Notes: generated by a model from the sequence alone, not told the origin. A stretch of DNA of 64,000 bases from Burkholderia sp. WSM2230 (GCF_000472445.1 NZ_AXAJ01000016.1:302-64301); one strand, 5' to 3'; counted from the stretch's first letter, positions 8,421 through 17,505 are shown. Translations and numbers: made by a program.

Positions 8421-10382
8421 TCAGGCGGAGGCCGAGGCCGCGCGCACTTCGTCGAGCGCGCTGGGATTGTCGAGTGACGACAGGTCGCCAGGCGGCTGCC
8501 CGCAGTACACACTGCGGATCACCCGCCGCATGATCTTCGAACTACGGGTCTTGGGTAGCTGCGCGACCACGTGCACGCGGCCAGGCCGGAACGGGCGGCC
8601 GAGACGCTTGTCGATGTGGCCCGACACGATGGCTTCCAGATTGGCCCCTGCGACGCAGGTGTTGGGGTTCGGCACGATGAAGACGACGAGCTTCTGGCCC
8701 TTGTCGGCATCTGCCACGCCGATCGCGGCCACTTCGGCCACCTCGGACAGTTCCAGCACGACTTCCTCCACCTCGGCCGGCCCCAGGCGCTTGCCGGCGA
8801 CCTTCAGCGTGTCGTCGGAGCGGCCCATCATGAAATAGTTGCCGTCGGCCGTGCGCAGCGCGAGATCGCCGTGCACCCAGATTCCCGGGATCGTCTGCCA
8901 GTAGGTTTCCAGATAGCGATCGTCGTCGCGCCAGAACGACTGTGTCATGCCGACGAACGGCGCGCGGATCGCCAACTCACCGACTTCGCCGGTCACACTC
9001 CGGCCGTCGGCATTCACCACGTCTGCGGCCACGCCGGGCGAGACTGTGTTAAACCCGCTCGGCGGAATCGGCCGGATCGGGACGCTCGCGAGCAGCGCGC
9101 CCGACGCCTCAGTGCCGCCCGTGTAGTTGATGACGGGCGCCGTGCCATCGCCGAAGCGCTGCAGGAACCAGTTGAAATGCTCGGGCGCGATGCCTTCGCC
9201 CGCCGTGATCAGCAACCGTACGGTGGAGCGATCGCCCGCGAGCGCCAGCGCCTCGTGACTGGCCATCCCACGGATCAGCGTGGGCGCAGAGCCGAAGTGC
9301 GTGACGCGGTGGCGTTCTACCACGCGCGACATGCGCGACCAGTCGGGATAGTCCGGCGCGCCGTCGTAGCACACCATCGTCGCGCCGCGCAGCAACGCGC
9401 AGCCCAACACCAGCGTGCCGGCAATCCAGCCCATGTCGGCGGGCCAGCAGTAAACGTCGCCGGGATGCACGTCGAAGTGAACTAGCGAATCGTGCGCGAT
9501 CTTGATCGGGAAGCTGCCATGCGTATGGACCACGCCCTTGGGCTTGCCGGTGGTGCCCGAGGTGTAGATCACCATGAACGGCGTATCGGGCGTGACGGAC
9601 ACTGGTGCGATTGCCTGCCCGGGTGCGGCGTTCGCCGTTTCCTGCCAGTCGACGTCGCGTGCGTCCCCCGCGTCCCGCGCGGTGTCGCCTTCGCCGCGCT
9701 TCCAGATCACGTGTTCGAGCAGCGGCAACTGACGCCACGCGTCGCGCAATGCGCCCTCTACGTCCACACGCTTGGTGCGGCGCGAGAAGCCGGTGGACGC
9801 GATCACGATGCGCGCCTCGGCAGCCGACAGGCGGGCCACGATCGCATCGACGCCGAAGCCACTGAACAGCGGCACGACTAGCGCGCCCAGATGCACGATC
9901 GCGAGCAGAGAGACGGTCGCCTCGATGCCGTTTTCCATCAGGAGGCCGATGCGGTCGCCCTGTTTTACGCCGCGCTGCGCGAGACCCGCCGCAAAATCGC
10001 GCACGCGCTGTTCCAGCTCCGCGTAGGTCAGCTCGCTCACGCTGCCGTCCTCGCGCTCGGCGACCACGGCCCTCTGCTGCGCAGTGGCGGGGTGGCGCGC
10101 CCAGCCGTAGATGGTATTGACCCAGTTGAGTTTGCCGCCGGGGAACCAGCTCGGAAACTGCGGGCCGCGCGACAGATTTACGTAGCCCGTGGGCGGCACG
10201 TCCCACGCGATCGCGCATTCACGCATCACGGTATGCCAGTAGCGCTCGGGCTCGTTGATCGAAACGCGCATCAGTTCGTCATAGGACGGTATGCCCAGGG
10301 CACGCATCAGCGTCACGACGCCGGCGTTCTCCAGCTCGCGCTGGCCGGGTTGCCACGCGCGGCCGATTTCATGGTTGTTCAT
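8421..10382 (-). CDS. AMP-forming acyl-CoA synthetase (acetyl/acetoacetyl-CoA synthetase-like)
   Basis: A 653-residue ANL-superfamily ligase that activates a carboxylic acid with ATP and CoA. The phosphate loop VIYTSGTTGKPKGVVHTHGS lies near residue 270. YWQTIPGIWVHGDLALR and the hinge region GRSDDTLKVAGKRLGPAEVE follow, and the catalytic-lysine region KTRSSKIMRR is near residue 615. The length and the N-terminal extension ending in WVNTIYGWA resemble acetyl- and acetoacetyl-CoA synthetases more than short fatty-acid ligases. It lies inside the minus-strand beta-oxidation operon, 15 bases after the thiolase, and is likely the entry step. The substrate is unknown; a short, possibly branched acid is plausible. 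Confidence 0.92.
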   Translation of the reverse strand: MNNHEIGRAWQPGQRELENAGVVTLMRALGIPSYDELMRVSINEPERYWHTVMRECAIAWDVPPTGYVNLSRGPQFPSWFPGGKLNWVNTIYGWARHPATAQQRAVVAEREDGSVSELTYAELEQRVRDFAAGLAQRGVKQGDRIGLLMENGIEATVSLLAIVHLGALVVPLFSGFGVDAIVARLSAAEARIVIASTGFSRRTKRVDVEGALRDAWRQLPLLEHVIWKRGEGDTARDAGDARDVDWQETANAAPGQAIAPVSVTPDTPFMVIYTSGTTGKPKGVVHTHGSFPIKIAHDSLVHFDVHPGDVYCWPADMGWIAGTLVLGCALLRGATMVCYDGAPDYPDWSRMSRVVERHRVTHFGSAPTLIRGMASHEALALAGDRSTVRLLITAGEGIAPEHFNWFLQRFGDGTAPVINYTGGTEASGALLASVPIRPIPPSGFNTVSPGVAADVVNADGRSVTGEVGELAIRAPFVGMTQSFWRDDDRYLETYWQTIPGIWVHGDLALRTADGNYFMMGRSDDTLKVAGKRLGPAEVEEVVLELSEVAEVAAIGVADADKGQKLVVFIVPNPNTCVAGANLEAIVSGHIDKRLGRPFRPGRVHVVAQLPKTRSSKIMRRVIRSVYCGQPPGDLSSLDNPSALDEVRAASASA

Positions 10383-10397
10383 AATCGGTCTCCTTAC

Positions 10398-11603
10398 TTA
10401 TGCGCGCTCGACAACCATCGCGATGCCCTGCCCGCCACCGATGCACATCGTTTCAAGGCCGTAGCGGACCTTGCGGCGCTGCATCTCGTGCAGCAGCGTG
10501 GTCATGATGCGAACGCCCGTCGCGCCCACCGGGTGGCCCAGCGAGATGCCCGAGCCGTTCACGTTGAGCTTGTCCTCGAGCGCGTCCATCGAGCTCCCCC
10601 AGCCCTTGACACAGGCCAGTGCCTGGCACGCGAACGCTTCGTTGAGCTCGATCAGGTCCATCTGGTCGAACGTCAGGCCCGTGCGCGCCAGCACCTTCTG
10701 CACGGCGGGCACGGGGCCAATGCCCATGCGCGCCGGGTCGCAGCCGGCGGCGGCCCAGCCGACCAGCCAGCCGATCGGCGTGAGGCCGAGCTCATCCAGT
10801 TTGTCCTCGGCGACGATCAGGCAGGCGGCGGCCGCGTCGTTCTGCTGGCATGCATTGCCGGCCGTGACGACGCCGTCCTTCATGATGGTGCGCAGCTTCG
10901 CCAGGCTGTCGGGTGTCGTGTCTCCACGCACGCCTTCGTCGTGCGCGACGATTAGCGCGTCGCCCTTGCGCTGCGGCACCGACACGGGAACGATCTCGGC
11001 ATCGAAATAGCCAGCCTGCTGAGCGACGGCCGCGCGCCGGTGGCTGCGCGCGGCGAACTGGTCGGATGCGTCGCGCGTGATGTCGTACTCGCGGGCCAGT
11101 GTCTCGGCCGTCGCGATCATGCCGCTGATGCGACCGAAGCGGCTCTCCGGCTGCGAGCGTTCACGGCCGCGGTCGAGCCGGTCGTGCATCGTGACCGAAC
11201 CCGCACGCTTGCCCCAGCGCATGTCGGTCGTATAGAACTCGACGTTGCTCATGCTCTCGACGCCGCCGGCCATCACCAGATCGGCCGCCCCAGTCTGCAC
11301 CATCATCGCCGCGGTGGCCAGCGCCTGCACGCCACCGCCGCAGCGCCGGTCCAACTGCATGCCGGCCACTTCGATTGGGAAGCCTGCCTGCAAGGCTACC
11401 CAGCGCCCGGTGCAGGGGGTTTCGCCGCTCGCATAGCTTTGCGCGAACACGACGTCGTCGATGCGCGCCGGGTCGAGCCCGGTACGCTCGACGACGGCGC
11501 GCGCAACAGTCGCGCCAAGTTCCTCGACGGGAACGCCCTTCAACGTTCCGCCAAACCCGCCCACTGGGGTGCGCAGCGGAGAGACGATGGCTGCTCGTTT
11601 CAT
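10398..11603 (-). CDS. Thiolase (acetyl-CoA acetyltransferase family)
   Basis: A 401-residue thiolase that cleaves a 3-oxoacyl-CoA with CoA. The start at MKRAAIVSPLRTPVGGFGG matches the family; the frame is open 160 bases further upstream but without resemblance. The nucleophilic cysteine is in MQLDRRCGGGVQAL near residue 90. The catalytic histidine is in NVNGSGISLGHPVGATG, and the second cysteine is in ETMCIGGGQG near the C-terminus. All residues for activity are kept. It sits between the SDR and synthetase genes and supplies the last step of the beta-oxidation spiral encoded by this operon and the divergent acyl-CoA dehydrogenase. Confidence 0.95.
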   Translation of the reverse strand: MKRAAIVSPLRTPVGGFGGTLKGVPVEELGATVARAVVERTGLDPARIDDVVFAQSYASGETPCTGRWVALQAGFPIEVAGMQLDRRCGGGVQALATAAMMVQTGAADLVMAGGVESMSNVEFYTTDMRWGKRAGSVTMHDRLDRGRERSQPESRFGRISGMIATAETLAREYDITRDASDQFAARSHRRAAVAQQAGYFDAEIVPVSVPQRKGDALIVAHDEGVRGDTTPDSLAKLRTIMKDGVVTAGNACQQNDAAAACLIVAEDKLDELGLTPIGWLVGWAAAGCDPARMGIGPVPAVQKVLARTGLTFDQMDLIELNEAFACQALACVKGWGSSMDALEDKLNVNGSGISLGHPVGATGVRIMTTLLHEMQRRKVRYGLETMCIGGGQGIAMVVERA

Positions 11604-11694
11604 TTCGAATGCCTTGTGAGTGTTCAATATCCGGCCGCTCCTTCTCGCGTGTCCCGCGCCGGGCGGCCATGGTCGTTGTGGTGCCGCCGCCCGA

Positions 11695-12444
11695 TCAGCC
11701 GTAGCGGCCGCCCGTGACGTGCAGCACCTCGCCGCTGATGAAGCCGGCGCGCTCGCTGGCAAGGAACGCCACCGCGTCGGCGATGTCGTCCGGACGCCCG
11801 ACGCGTTTGATCGGCTGCGCGGCCACCGCGCGCTCCTTGATCGTTTCGTAGGTCGGGAGCGCCTGCACCATTTCTGTTTCCATGAAACCCGGCGCGACGC
11901 AGTTCGCGGTGATGCCGTAGCGGCCTTCTTCCATCGACAGCGCCTTGGCCATGCCGATCAGGCCGGCCTTGGCGGCAGAGTAGTTGGCTTGCGTCGGGTT
12001 GCCCAGATGCGCGCGCGAGCTGATGTTGATCAGCCGGCCCCAGCCTTGCTCGATGAAGTGCGGCATCACCGCGCGCGCGGCGAGGAACGCACCCTTGAGC
12101 ATCACGGTCATGACGAAGTCCCAGTCGTCCTCGCTCATCTTTACGAGGTACTTATCGCGCGGCGCGCCCGCGTTATTCACGAGAATGTGCACGCCGCCGA
12201 AATGCGCGACCGTTTCATCGACGAGGCGCTGCACGTCGGCCGCGCGGGTGATGTCGCCGACGATGCAGTGCGCCGCCAGTCCATCGTCTCGCAGCGCTTT
12301 CGCGGTGGCTTGCGCGAGTTCTGCATTGATGTCGGTGACGACCACGCTCGCGCCTTCCTGCGCGAGCCGGCGCGCCGTGGCGGCGCCAAGACCGCGCGCC
12401 GAGCCGGTGACGATCGCGACCTTGCCGGTCAAACCCAGATCCAT
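11695..12444 (-). CDS. SDR family oxidoreductase (3-hydroxyacyl-CoA dehydrogenase-like)
   Basis: A 249-residue classical short-chain dehydrogenase. The cofactor loop TGSARGLG lies near residue 14. VVTDIN after strand 2 (acidic aspartate) points to NAD rather than NADP. NNAG, a catalytic serine in INISSRAHLG and the YSAAK pair are all present, and the end HVTGGRYG is normal. In the operon context, between a MaoC hydratase and a thiolase, the likely job is oxidation of a 3-hydroxyacyl-CoA to the 3-oxo form. The sequence is also close to FabG-like acetoacetyl reductases, so direction is inferred from neighbours only. Confidence 0.93.
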   Translation of the reverse strand: MDLGLTGKVAIVTGSARGLGAATARRLAQEGASVVVTDINAELAQATAKALRDDGLAAHCIVGDITRAADVQRLVDETVAHFGGVHILVNNAGAPRDKYLVKMSEDDWDFVMTVMLKGAFLAARAVMPHFIEQGWGRLINISSRAHLGNPTQANYSAAKAGLIGMAKALSMEEGRYGITANCVAPGFMETEMVQALPTYETIKERAVAAQPIKRVGRPDDIADAVAFLASERAGFISGEVLHVTGGRYG

Positions 12445-12468
12445 ATGTGTCTCCTGAAGAATTGCGTT

Positions 12469-13344
12469 TCAGCGCAGGTCGACCCGCGCGTTGGTCAGAA
12501 CCACCACGTTGCGCTCCACGGCCGTGACGCGCAGTGAAACCGTACTGCCGCGCAGCCACATCTCCGTGCACAGCGTGTCGCCCGGCCACGCCGGCGCGGT
12601 AAAGCGCACGCGCATACCCGCGAAGCGCGTGTCGTCGTAGGCCAGCACCGTGCGCAGCACCGCGTGCGCGGCCACTCCCATCACCGCCATGCCGTGCAGG
12701 ATCGGGCGGCCGAATCCAGCCGCCGAAGCTACCGTCGGGTCGGCGTGCAGCGGGTTCAGATCGCCGCTCAGGCGGTAGATCAGCGCCAACTGCGCGGGCG
12801 TGGTCAGCTTGCAGACGTGATCGGGCGCGCCGTCGGGCATCGCATGCGGCGCCGGCAGCGCGCTTGTGCTGCCGCCTTCGCCGAAGCCGCCGTCGCCGCG
12901 CAGCAGGCTCAACTGCACGACGGTCGCAAGAAGACGGCCTGTGTCGGCATCGGCGATCTCACGCGTCTGCTGCAGGAACGCGCCCTTGTCTGCGCCTTTG
13001 TCCCACAGGCCGGTGATGCGCGTGGTACCCGTGACCCGGCCGCTGGCCGGCAAGGGCGCGTGAATCCTGACCTCCTGCTCCGCGTGCAGGATCTTTTGCC
13101 AGGTGATGCCGGTGTCCGGCTCGCGTGCCCAGAAACCCGGATATGCGAGCACGTTCGCCATGGTGGGCAGCGTGCGCAGCGACACGCCGTCCCGGCCTTC
13201 GTACACGTAACGCAATTGCTCCACGTCGAGCGGATCGGCACCGAGGCCCACGCCGAGCGCATAGAGTTGCGTATCGCGCAGCGAATAGTCATGCACGACG
13301 GGCGGAAACGGACGGGACAGCAGATGATCAGGCTGGAGCGGCAT
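12469..13344 (-). CDS. MaoC family hydratase (double hotdog, enoyl-CoA hydratase 2-like)
   Basis: A 291-residue double-hotdog protein like the hydratase-2 part of fungal and animal multifunctional enzymes. The first half is the degenerate hotdog (DYSLRDTQLYALGVGLGADP). The second half carries the hydratase-2 signature YRLSGDLNPLHADP, with the catalytic Asp/His pair, near residues 190-203, then GFGRPILHGM. It should hydrate a trans-2-enoyl-CoA to the (R)-3-hydroxyacyl-CoA. It is the first gene of the five-gene minus-strand operon, 24 bases before the SDR gene, and is divergent from the acyl-CoA dehydrogenase across about 240 bases, so one promoter region probably controls both arms. Confidence 0.93.
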   Translation of the reverse strand: MPLQPDHLLSRPFPPVVHDYSLRDTQLYALGVGLGADPLDVEQLRYVYEGRDGVSLRTLPTMANVLAYPGFWAREPDTGITWQKILHAEQEVRIHAPLPASGRVTGTTRITGLWDKGADKGAFLQQTREIADADTGRLLATVVQLSLLRGDGGFGEGGSTSALPAPHAMPDGAPDHVCKLTTPAQLALIYRLSGDLNPLHADPTVASAAGFGRPILHGMAVMGVAAHAVLRTVLAYDDTRFAGMRVRFTAPAWPGDTLCTEMWLRGSTVSLRVTAVERNVVVLTNARVDLR

Positions 13345-13506
13345 GGCGAACGTGACGGCAGTGGAATCGAGTTGCCACGATGGAACCGCTCGTGCTGCCG
13401 GTCAATGGATGGACAGAGATTGTTCCGTACCTTGGCAGGTGCCCGGGCCGCAGCGGTCGCGGCGGCCAATGCCGGCCGTGCGGGCGCAATTTCATCCTTC
13501 GGAACA

Positions 13507-13520
13507 TTTTGGACCGGGCA
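13507..13520 (+). repeat. 14-base repeat in the promoter region of acyl-CoA dehydrogenase, copy 1
   Basis: TTTTGGACCGGGCA here is identical to 59807-59820. In both copies a T-rich GTTT(T)CGT follows within six bases and a plus-strand gene starts 67-74 bases later. It may be a promoter element or the remains of a shared mobile sequence. Confidence 0.5.
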
Positions 13521-13586
13521 ATTGTTTCGTGCGGGCTGCCGGGGCAGCATCTGGTCACGTTCTCCACCTTTTTCAGGCGCACTGAC

Positions 13587-14738
13587 ATGATTCGCGATCA
13601 AGAAACGCTCAACGGCCTGCTCGACTCCATCGCCCGGTTCGTGCGCGAGCGGCTGGTGCCCAACGAGGAGCTCGTTGCCGAAACCGATGAGATTCCCGAC
13701 GACATCGTCGCCGACATGAAGGCGCTGGGCCTCTTCGGCCTTACTATTCCCGAGCGCTTTGGCGGGCTGGAGCTGACGATGGAGGAAGAGGTCCTCGCGG
13801 TGTTCGAGCTGTGCCGCGCGGCGCCGGTATTCCGGTCGCTGCTGGGCACCACCGTCGGTATCGGCTCGCAGGGCATTCTGTTCGACGGCACGCCCGAGCA
13901 GCAGCAGAAGTACCTGCCGCGTCTCGCGACCGGTGAGCTGATCGCGTCGTTCGCGTTGACTGAGCCGGAAGCCGGCTCGGACGCGGCGGCGCTTCGCACC
14001 GCGGCGACCCGCGACGGCGACGACTACGTGATCAACGGCACCAAGCGCTTCATCACAAATGCGCCGCATGCGGGCATCTTCACCCTGATGGCCCGCACCA
14101 ATCCGGACGACCAGGGCTCGAGCGGCATCTCGGCGTTCATCGTCGACGCGAAGACACCCGGCATCAGCTTCGGCAAGCGCGACAAGAAGATGGGCCAGAA
14201 AGGCGCGCATACCTGCGACGTAATCTTCGACAATGTGCGCGTGCCGGCTGCGAACCTGATCGGCGGGAAGGAAGGGCAGGGTTTCAAGACGGCGATGAAG
14301 GTGCTCGACAAGGGCCGCATTCACATCGCGGCGGTGTGCGTAGCCGTCGCCGAGCGCATGCTGTCGATGGCGCTGACGTATGCGATGGAGCGCAAGCAGT
14401 TCGGCAAGCCGATCGCCGATTTCCAGCTGGTGCAGGCGATGCTCGCCGACAGCAAGGCCGAGATTTACGCCGCCCGCTGCATGGTGGTCGATGCGGCGCG
14501 CCGTCGCGACGACAAGCTGCCGGTCAGCACCGAGGCGTCGTGCGCGAAGCTCTTCGCATCCGAGATGTGCGGCCGCGTGGCCGATCGCGCGGTGCAGATT
14601 TTCGGCGGTGCCGGGTACATGGCGGAATACGCGATCGAGCGCTTCTATCGCGATGTGCGCCTGTTCCGCATCTATGAGGGCACGACTCAGATCCAGCAGA
14701 TCGTGATTGCCCGCAACATGGTTCGCGATGCCCAATGA
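13587..14738 (+). CDS. Acyl-CoA dehydrogenase
   Basis: A 383-residue FAD-dependent acyl-CoA dehydrogenase that introduces the 2,3-double bond and hands electrons to ETF. The start MIRDQETLN fits the family length; the open frame upstream shows no resemblance. Motifs in order: FALTEPEAGSDAAALRT near residue 120, GTKRFITNAPHAG, KMGQKGAHTCDVIFDNVRVP, FGKPIADFQLVQAMLAD, QIFGGAGYMAEYAIERFYRD. The catalytic glutamate is in RIYEGTTQIQ near the end. It is divergent from the MaoC-led operon and followed by an IclR gene, so it supplies the first oxidation of that beta-oxidation set. Confidence 0.95.
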   Translation: MIRDQETLNGLLDSIARFVRERLVPNEELVAETDEIPDDIVADMKALGLFGLTIPERFGGLELTMEEEVLAVFELCRAAPVFRSLLGTTVGIGSQGILFDGTPEQQQKYLPRLATGELIASFALTEPEAGSDAAALRTAATRDGDDYVINGTKRFITNAPHAGIFTLMARTNPDDQGSSGISAFIVDAKTPGISFGKRDKKMGQKGAHTCDVIFDNVRVPAANLIGGKEGQGFKTAMKVLDKGRIHIAAVCVAVAERMLSMALTYAMERKQFGKPIADFQLVQAMLADSKAEIYAARCMVVDAARRRDDKLPVSTEASCAKLFASEMCGRVADRAVQIFGGAGYMAEYAIERFYRDVRLFRIYEGTTQIQQIVIARNMVRDAQ

Positions 14739-15132
14739 AGCGCAACGTGGAGAGCCCGATGACTGATTCCAGCGCGCCCGCCAAAGCACGCGGCGAAAAT
14801 GCGACGGACCCCGAACGATCGTCCGTGTGCCCGGGCCCGGACGGCGCTCTGCGAACTGGGCGTGGGCGGGCGGCAGCGCCGACTACGACTGGATGGATCA
14901 CGCGCCGCTTTTCAGGCAACACGACTGACGCTGTTTCCGGTCATCAGCACACCGCCCACGAGTGGCCGCAGGTCTGACGATCCTCAGGCTAACGCTGGCG
15001 GTCGAGAATCACAGTCCGCTTGTGCTCGCGTCTATTGGGCGTGGTGCGCGCGTCGAACGCGAACTCGGGGCCCAACTGGTGAGGACGGCTTCGCACTGCT
15101 GGAGCGGACAGTCATCATCGACTGACGGAGAC
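14739..15132 (+). other. Intergenic region before the IclR gene with a possible fragment
   Basis: About 390 bases. An ATG with GGAGAG before it (14759) starts a short frame with no match I recognise. In another frame, near 14857-14929, the plus strand reads NWAWAGGSADYDWMDHAPL before a stop, which looks like a protein tail rather than random sequence. This could be a decayed gene; I cannot name it. Confidence 0.3.
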
Positions 15133-15921
15133 ATGAACAGGACCGACAAGCAGCAGGGCGTCACGCTGACCGTCGAACGCGGCCTCGAGGTGCTACACGC
15201 ATTCCGTGCGGCTCGCGCGCCCCTGTCCAACGCGGAACTGGTGCGCCGCACCGGACTGCCGAAGGCCACGGTATCGCGCCTGACCACGACGCTGATCTCG
15301 ATCGGCTACCTGCGCAGGGTCGGCGGCGGACGTCAGTTCGAACTTAGTGCGGGCGCGTTGGGCATTGGTCACGCCTATCTGGAAGCGAGTCCCGTCACAC
15401 GCCTCGTCGCTCCCATGATGCAGAAGCTGGCCGACAAGCTAAATTTGTCGGTTGCGCTCGCGATCCCGCATCGGCTCGACATGGTGTATATCGCGTGGCG
15501 CGCGAGCGCCCGAATCGCGACGCTGCGCCTTGGCGTCGGCTCGCTGCTGCCGATGGCGACGACCGCGGTTGGCCGTGCGTATCTGTACGGGCTGCCGGCT
15601 GCGATGCGCGAGCCCTTGGTGGCCGAACTGCTCGACGCGGCGGGCGACGATGCGGGCACCTTTCGCGAGAACCTGGAGGCGGCGTTCGAGGATCTGAAGC
15701 AATCGGGCGTGTGCATGTCGGTCGGCGAATATCAGCGCAACGCGTACGGTGTCGCATTGCCGATCGTGGCCGGTCGGACTCGCACACTGATGGCGCTGAA
15801 TTGCGGCGCGGTGGAACTCGAACCGGACATGGCTGCGATCCGCCAGCGTGTGGCGCCCGATCTGAAAGTGGCGGCCGACACGCTGTCTTTCATTCTGAGG
15901 GACGTCGATTGCGAGCCGTGA
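15133..15921 (+). CDS. IclR family transcriptional regulator
   Basis: A 262-residue IclR regulator. The ATG at 15133 follows ACGGAGAC closely; upstream in-frame codons show no resemblance. The winged helix is typical (VERGLEVLHAFRAARAPLSN near residue 12, then AELVRRTGLPKATVSRLTTTL), and the GAF-like effector domain follows (VALAIPHRLDMVYIAWR, LGVGSLLPMATTAVGRAYL). It lies about 400 bases after the acyl-CoA dehydrogenase on the same strand and faces the CoA catabolic operon across it, so control of that set is plausible. A CTAAC-N8-GTTAT operator-like site sits 39 bases after its stop and could belong to it or to the next gene. Confidence 0.93.
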   Translation: MNRTDKQQGVTLTVERGLEVLHAFRAARAPLSNAELVRRTGLPKATVSRLTTTLISIGYLRRVGGGRQFELSAGALGIGHAYLEASPVTRLVAPMMQKLADKLNLSVALAIPHRLDMVYIAWRASARIATLRLGVGSLLPMATTAVGRAYLYGLPAAMREPLVAELLDAAGDDAGTFRENLEAAFEDLKQSGVCMSVGEYQRNAYGVALPIVAGRTRTLMALNCGAVELEPDMAAIRQRVAPDLKVAADTLSFILRDVDCEP

Positions 15922-15959
15922 GAATCATGCGGAAAAGCGCGCGCAGGCCGGCGTGATGA

Positions 15960-15977
15960 CTAACGAATCGTAGTTAT
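15960..15977. promoter_or_regulatory. Operator-like site CTAAC-N8-GTTAT
   Basis: CTAACGAATCGTAGTTAT, the same layout as the sites near 3172, 17147 and 39380 (CTAAC, eight bases ending in TA, GTTA). It is about 200 bases before the SnoaL-like gene. Confidence 0.45.
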
Positions 15978-16174
15978 GATCTAAACGGCGTGTTCGGGTG
16001 CCGGTGACCGGAGGCGCGGCACCGACGCACACCGTCGAGCGCAATGTCGCCACCTCTGGCGCGTATCGTTTTTGTCAAAATCGGGCGCAGGACGTGCGCC
16101 GGTAGCGAACGGGAAGCGCGACGAAAGCATCCCGGAATGGCGCCTGTTGGCGCGCAAGGAAAGGAGAGCATGCG

Positions 16175-16588
16175 ATGGTTGGAGCGAGCGATAAGCCTGG
16201 CGCCGCACTTGCAATCGTGCAGGCAGCGTGGAACGCGGCCGCGCGCGACTGGAATCCCGACGCACTGACCGGCATCTACACGGCCGATGCGCTGTTTTTT
16301 GGCGGCAGGCCCGGTCATTCGGCTGGGAGCGATGCGATTCGCACGTACTTTGCGTCGTACGATGGCGTGATCCGGTCGGCCACGCTGGCGCTGGTGGAGC
16401 AGCACTTCATCCAGTTGGGCGACGATTGCTTTCTCGCGCAGGGCTACGGAGATTTCGCCTTCGTCCTCGGTGACGGCAAGACGTCCCGCTCGCGTCTGCG
16501 CACGACGCTTGTGATCGCACTGCAACTGGGCGAATGGAAGATACGCCAGCATCATTTTTCGACTTCACCTGAGGCACCGCCGCTCTGA
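16175..16588 (+). CDS. SnoaL-like/nuclear transport factor 2 fold protein
   Basis: A 137-residue single-domain protein of the NTF2-like (SnoaL, DUF4440/SgcJ) fold. The N-terminal helix (ALAIVQAAWNAAARDWNPDALTG) leads to YTADALFFGGRPGHSAG, a long central section, then FALVLG-type strands and KIRQHHFS at the end, which is the standard order for stand-alone members. AAGGAGAG lies six bases before the ATG. Such proteins act as small isomerases, hydratases or ligand binders, and many are annotated as ketosteroid-isomerase-like. No catalytic residue can be assigned. It stands between an IclR gene and a stretch of gene remnants, with an operator-like site upstream. Confidence 0.8.
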   Translation: MVGASDKPGAALAIVQAAWNAAARDWNPDALTGIYTADALFFGGRPGHSAGSDAIRTYFASYDGVIRSATLALVEQHFIQLGDDCFLAQGYGDFAFVLGDGKTSRSRLRTTLVIALQLGEWKIRQHHFSTSPEAPPL

Positions 16589-16629
16589 GTCGGCCCATCC
16601 GCGTGCGCGGCCGTTCGAGGAGCACGCGA

Positions 16630-16765
16630 GTCGCGGTTATGCGGCGGCGACGCGGCGCGAGAAACCGAGCGGTAGGGTGGCCGAACACGTCGTTGCGGTC
16701 GCGGGAGACCATTTGTCCCGCCGCGCCGACATTTTCCGTACAGTGATCATGCGGGCGAAGTCCGG
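16630..16765 (-). pseudogene. C-terminal remnant of an alpha/beta hydrolase
   Basis: Read on the minus strand, this stretch gives TENVGAAGQMVSRDRNDVFG followed by ARFL. It aligns with ADIQDTGHMVAGERNDAFGN and RFL in the hydrolase at 428-1384, with the same spacing. The rest of the hydrolase is absent and no start is present, so this is a tail fragment. The catalytic histidine position is glutamine (GQM for GHM). Confidence 0.5.
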
Positions 16766-17279
16766 TTCGGCGGCATTCTGCGGGCGGTTTCGCGATCCGT
16801 CAGCAAGAAATCCAGGCAATCGTGCGGCCGGGCAACCACGCGCGGCGGGTTCCACACTGGGGTTTTGGCTCGCTGGCTCGCGCCCTCTTAAGGTACGTTC
16901 CTCTCGAACATTAGTTTTTGTGTCGCCCGGTGGCATTCGAGCGAACCCCGGCAGCATTCAAGGAGACGGACACGCCACACCGGCATCGGCGATCCGATAA
17001 CGCAACGGGGTAATCACTCGCGCACGGCCGGCTACACAATGATCTTGTTCGAAGCGTTCGGTGCTTCGAAATCCCGCACCGAAAACGCGAGGTTGACGAC
17101 AGCATGCGGGGATTCCCTGATGGGAAATCACGGCAAGCAAAATAGAATAACGATTGTTAGTTAGATTGCAGTGTAACTTGACGATACCTTCTTTCCCGGC
17201 TCCGCGAACCGACGCAGGCCACTGCACTGACGGGCTTCGACACACCTGCTCGCCGTTTCGAATTGTCACTGGGCCACAC
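16766..17279. other. Intergenic region with one operator-like site
   Basis: About 510 bases without a supportable gene. The operator-like motif at 17147-17164 and one arm of an inverted repeat are the only features noted. Confidence 0.5.
17147..17164. promoter_or_regulatory. Operator-like site ATAAC-N8-GTTAG
   Basis: ATAACGATTGTTAGTTAG. The core TAAC-GATT-GTTA is a perfect inverted repeat, and a second GTTA follows directly, as at 39380. It is about 115 bases before the enoyl-CoA hydratase fragment at 17280. Confidence 0.5.
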
Positions 17280-17505
17280 ATGAGATACGAAGATTTCGAG
17301 TTCCTCCTGTTCGATGGCCAGCCGGACGGCGTCCCGCTTGTCACGCTCAATCGTCCGGAAGTCATGAACGCCAAAAACAACCGGATGCAATGGGGGCCGA
17401 CTCTGGTCTGGGGGGGCCTCGTCGACGACCCGAGCGTCAAGGTGGTCGTCGTGACAGGTAAAACGCACCTACCTCGCTCACGCTGCATCCATCAATCTAA
17501 CTAAC
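17156..17505. repeat. 13-base inverted repeat enclosing a gene fragment
   Basis: CAATCTAACTAAC at 17493-17505 is the exact reverse complement of 17156-17168. The arms contain the operator-like GTTAGTTAG half-sites. The 324 bases between them hold the truncated enoyl-CoA hydratase. It may be two operator regions brought together by rearrangement rather than a mobile unit. Confidence 0.55.
17280..17504 (+). pseudogene. 5' fragment of an enoyl-CoA hydratase gene
   Basis: The frame from the ATG at 17280 reads like the N-terminus of a crotonase-family protein: FEFLLFDGQPDGVPLVTLNRPEVMNA, then NRMQWGPTLVWGG, DDPSVKVVVVTG. It departs from the family after residue 60, just where the AFCAGxD loop should begin, and stops at 17504 in unrelated sequence (KTHLPRSRCIHQSN). 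About three quarters of the protein is missing. The tail of a different gene (SMP-30 family) begins 28 bases later. The break lies near 17458, just before the operator-like repeat arm. It probably makes no functional enzyme. Confidence 0.75.

Noticed and set aside
12909..14789. A 626-residue open frame antisense to the MaoC and acyl-CoA dehydrogenase genes.
   Set aside because: It is arginine-, alanine- and histidine-rich without domain resemblance, and the sense genes are clear. High G+C leaves such antisense frames open.
14735..14977. Short plus-strand gene after the acyl-CoA dehydrogenase.
   Set aside because: The start region looks plausible, but no continuing family resemblance in any one frame; kept only as a possible decayed tail.
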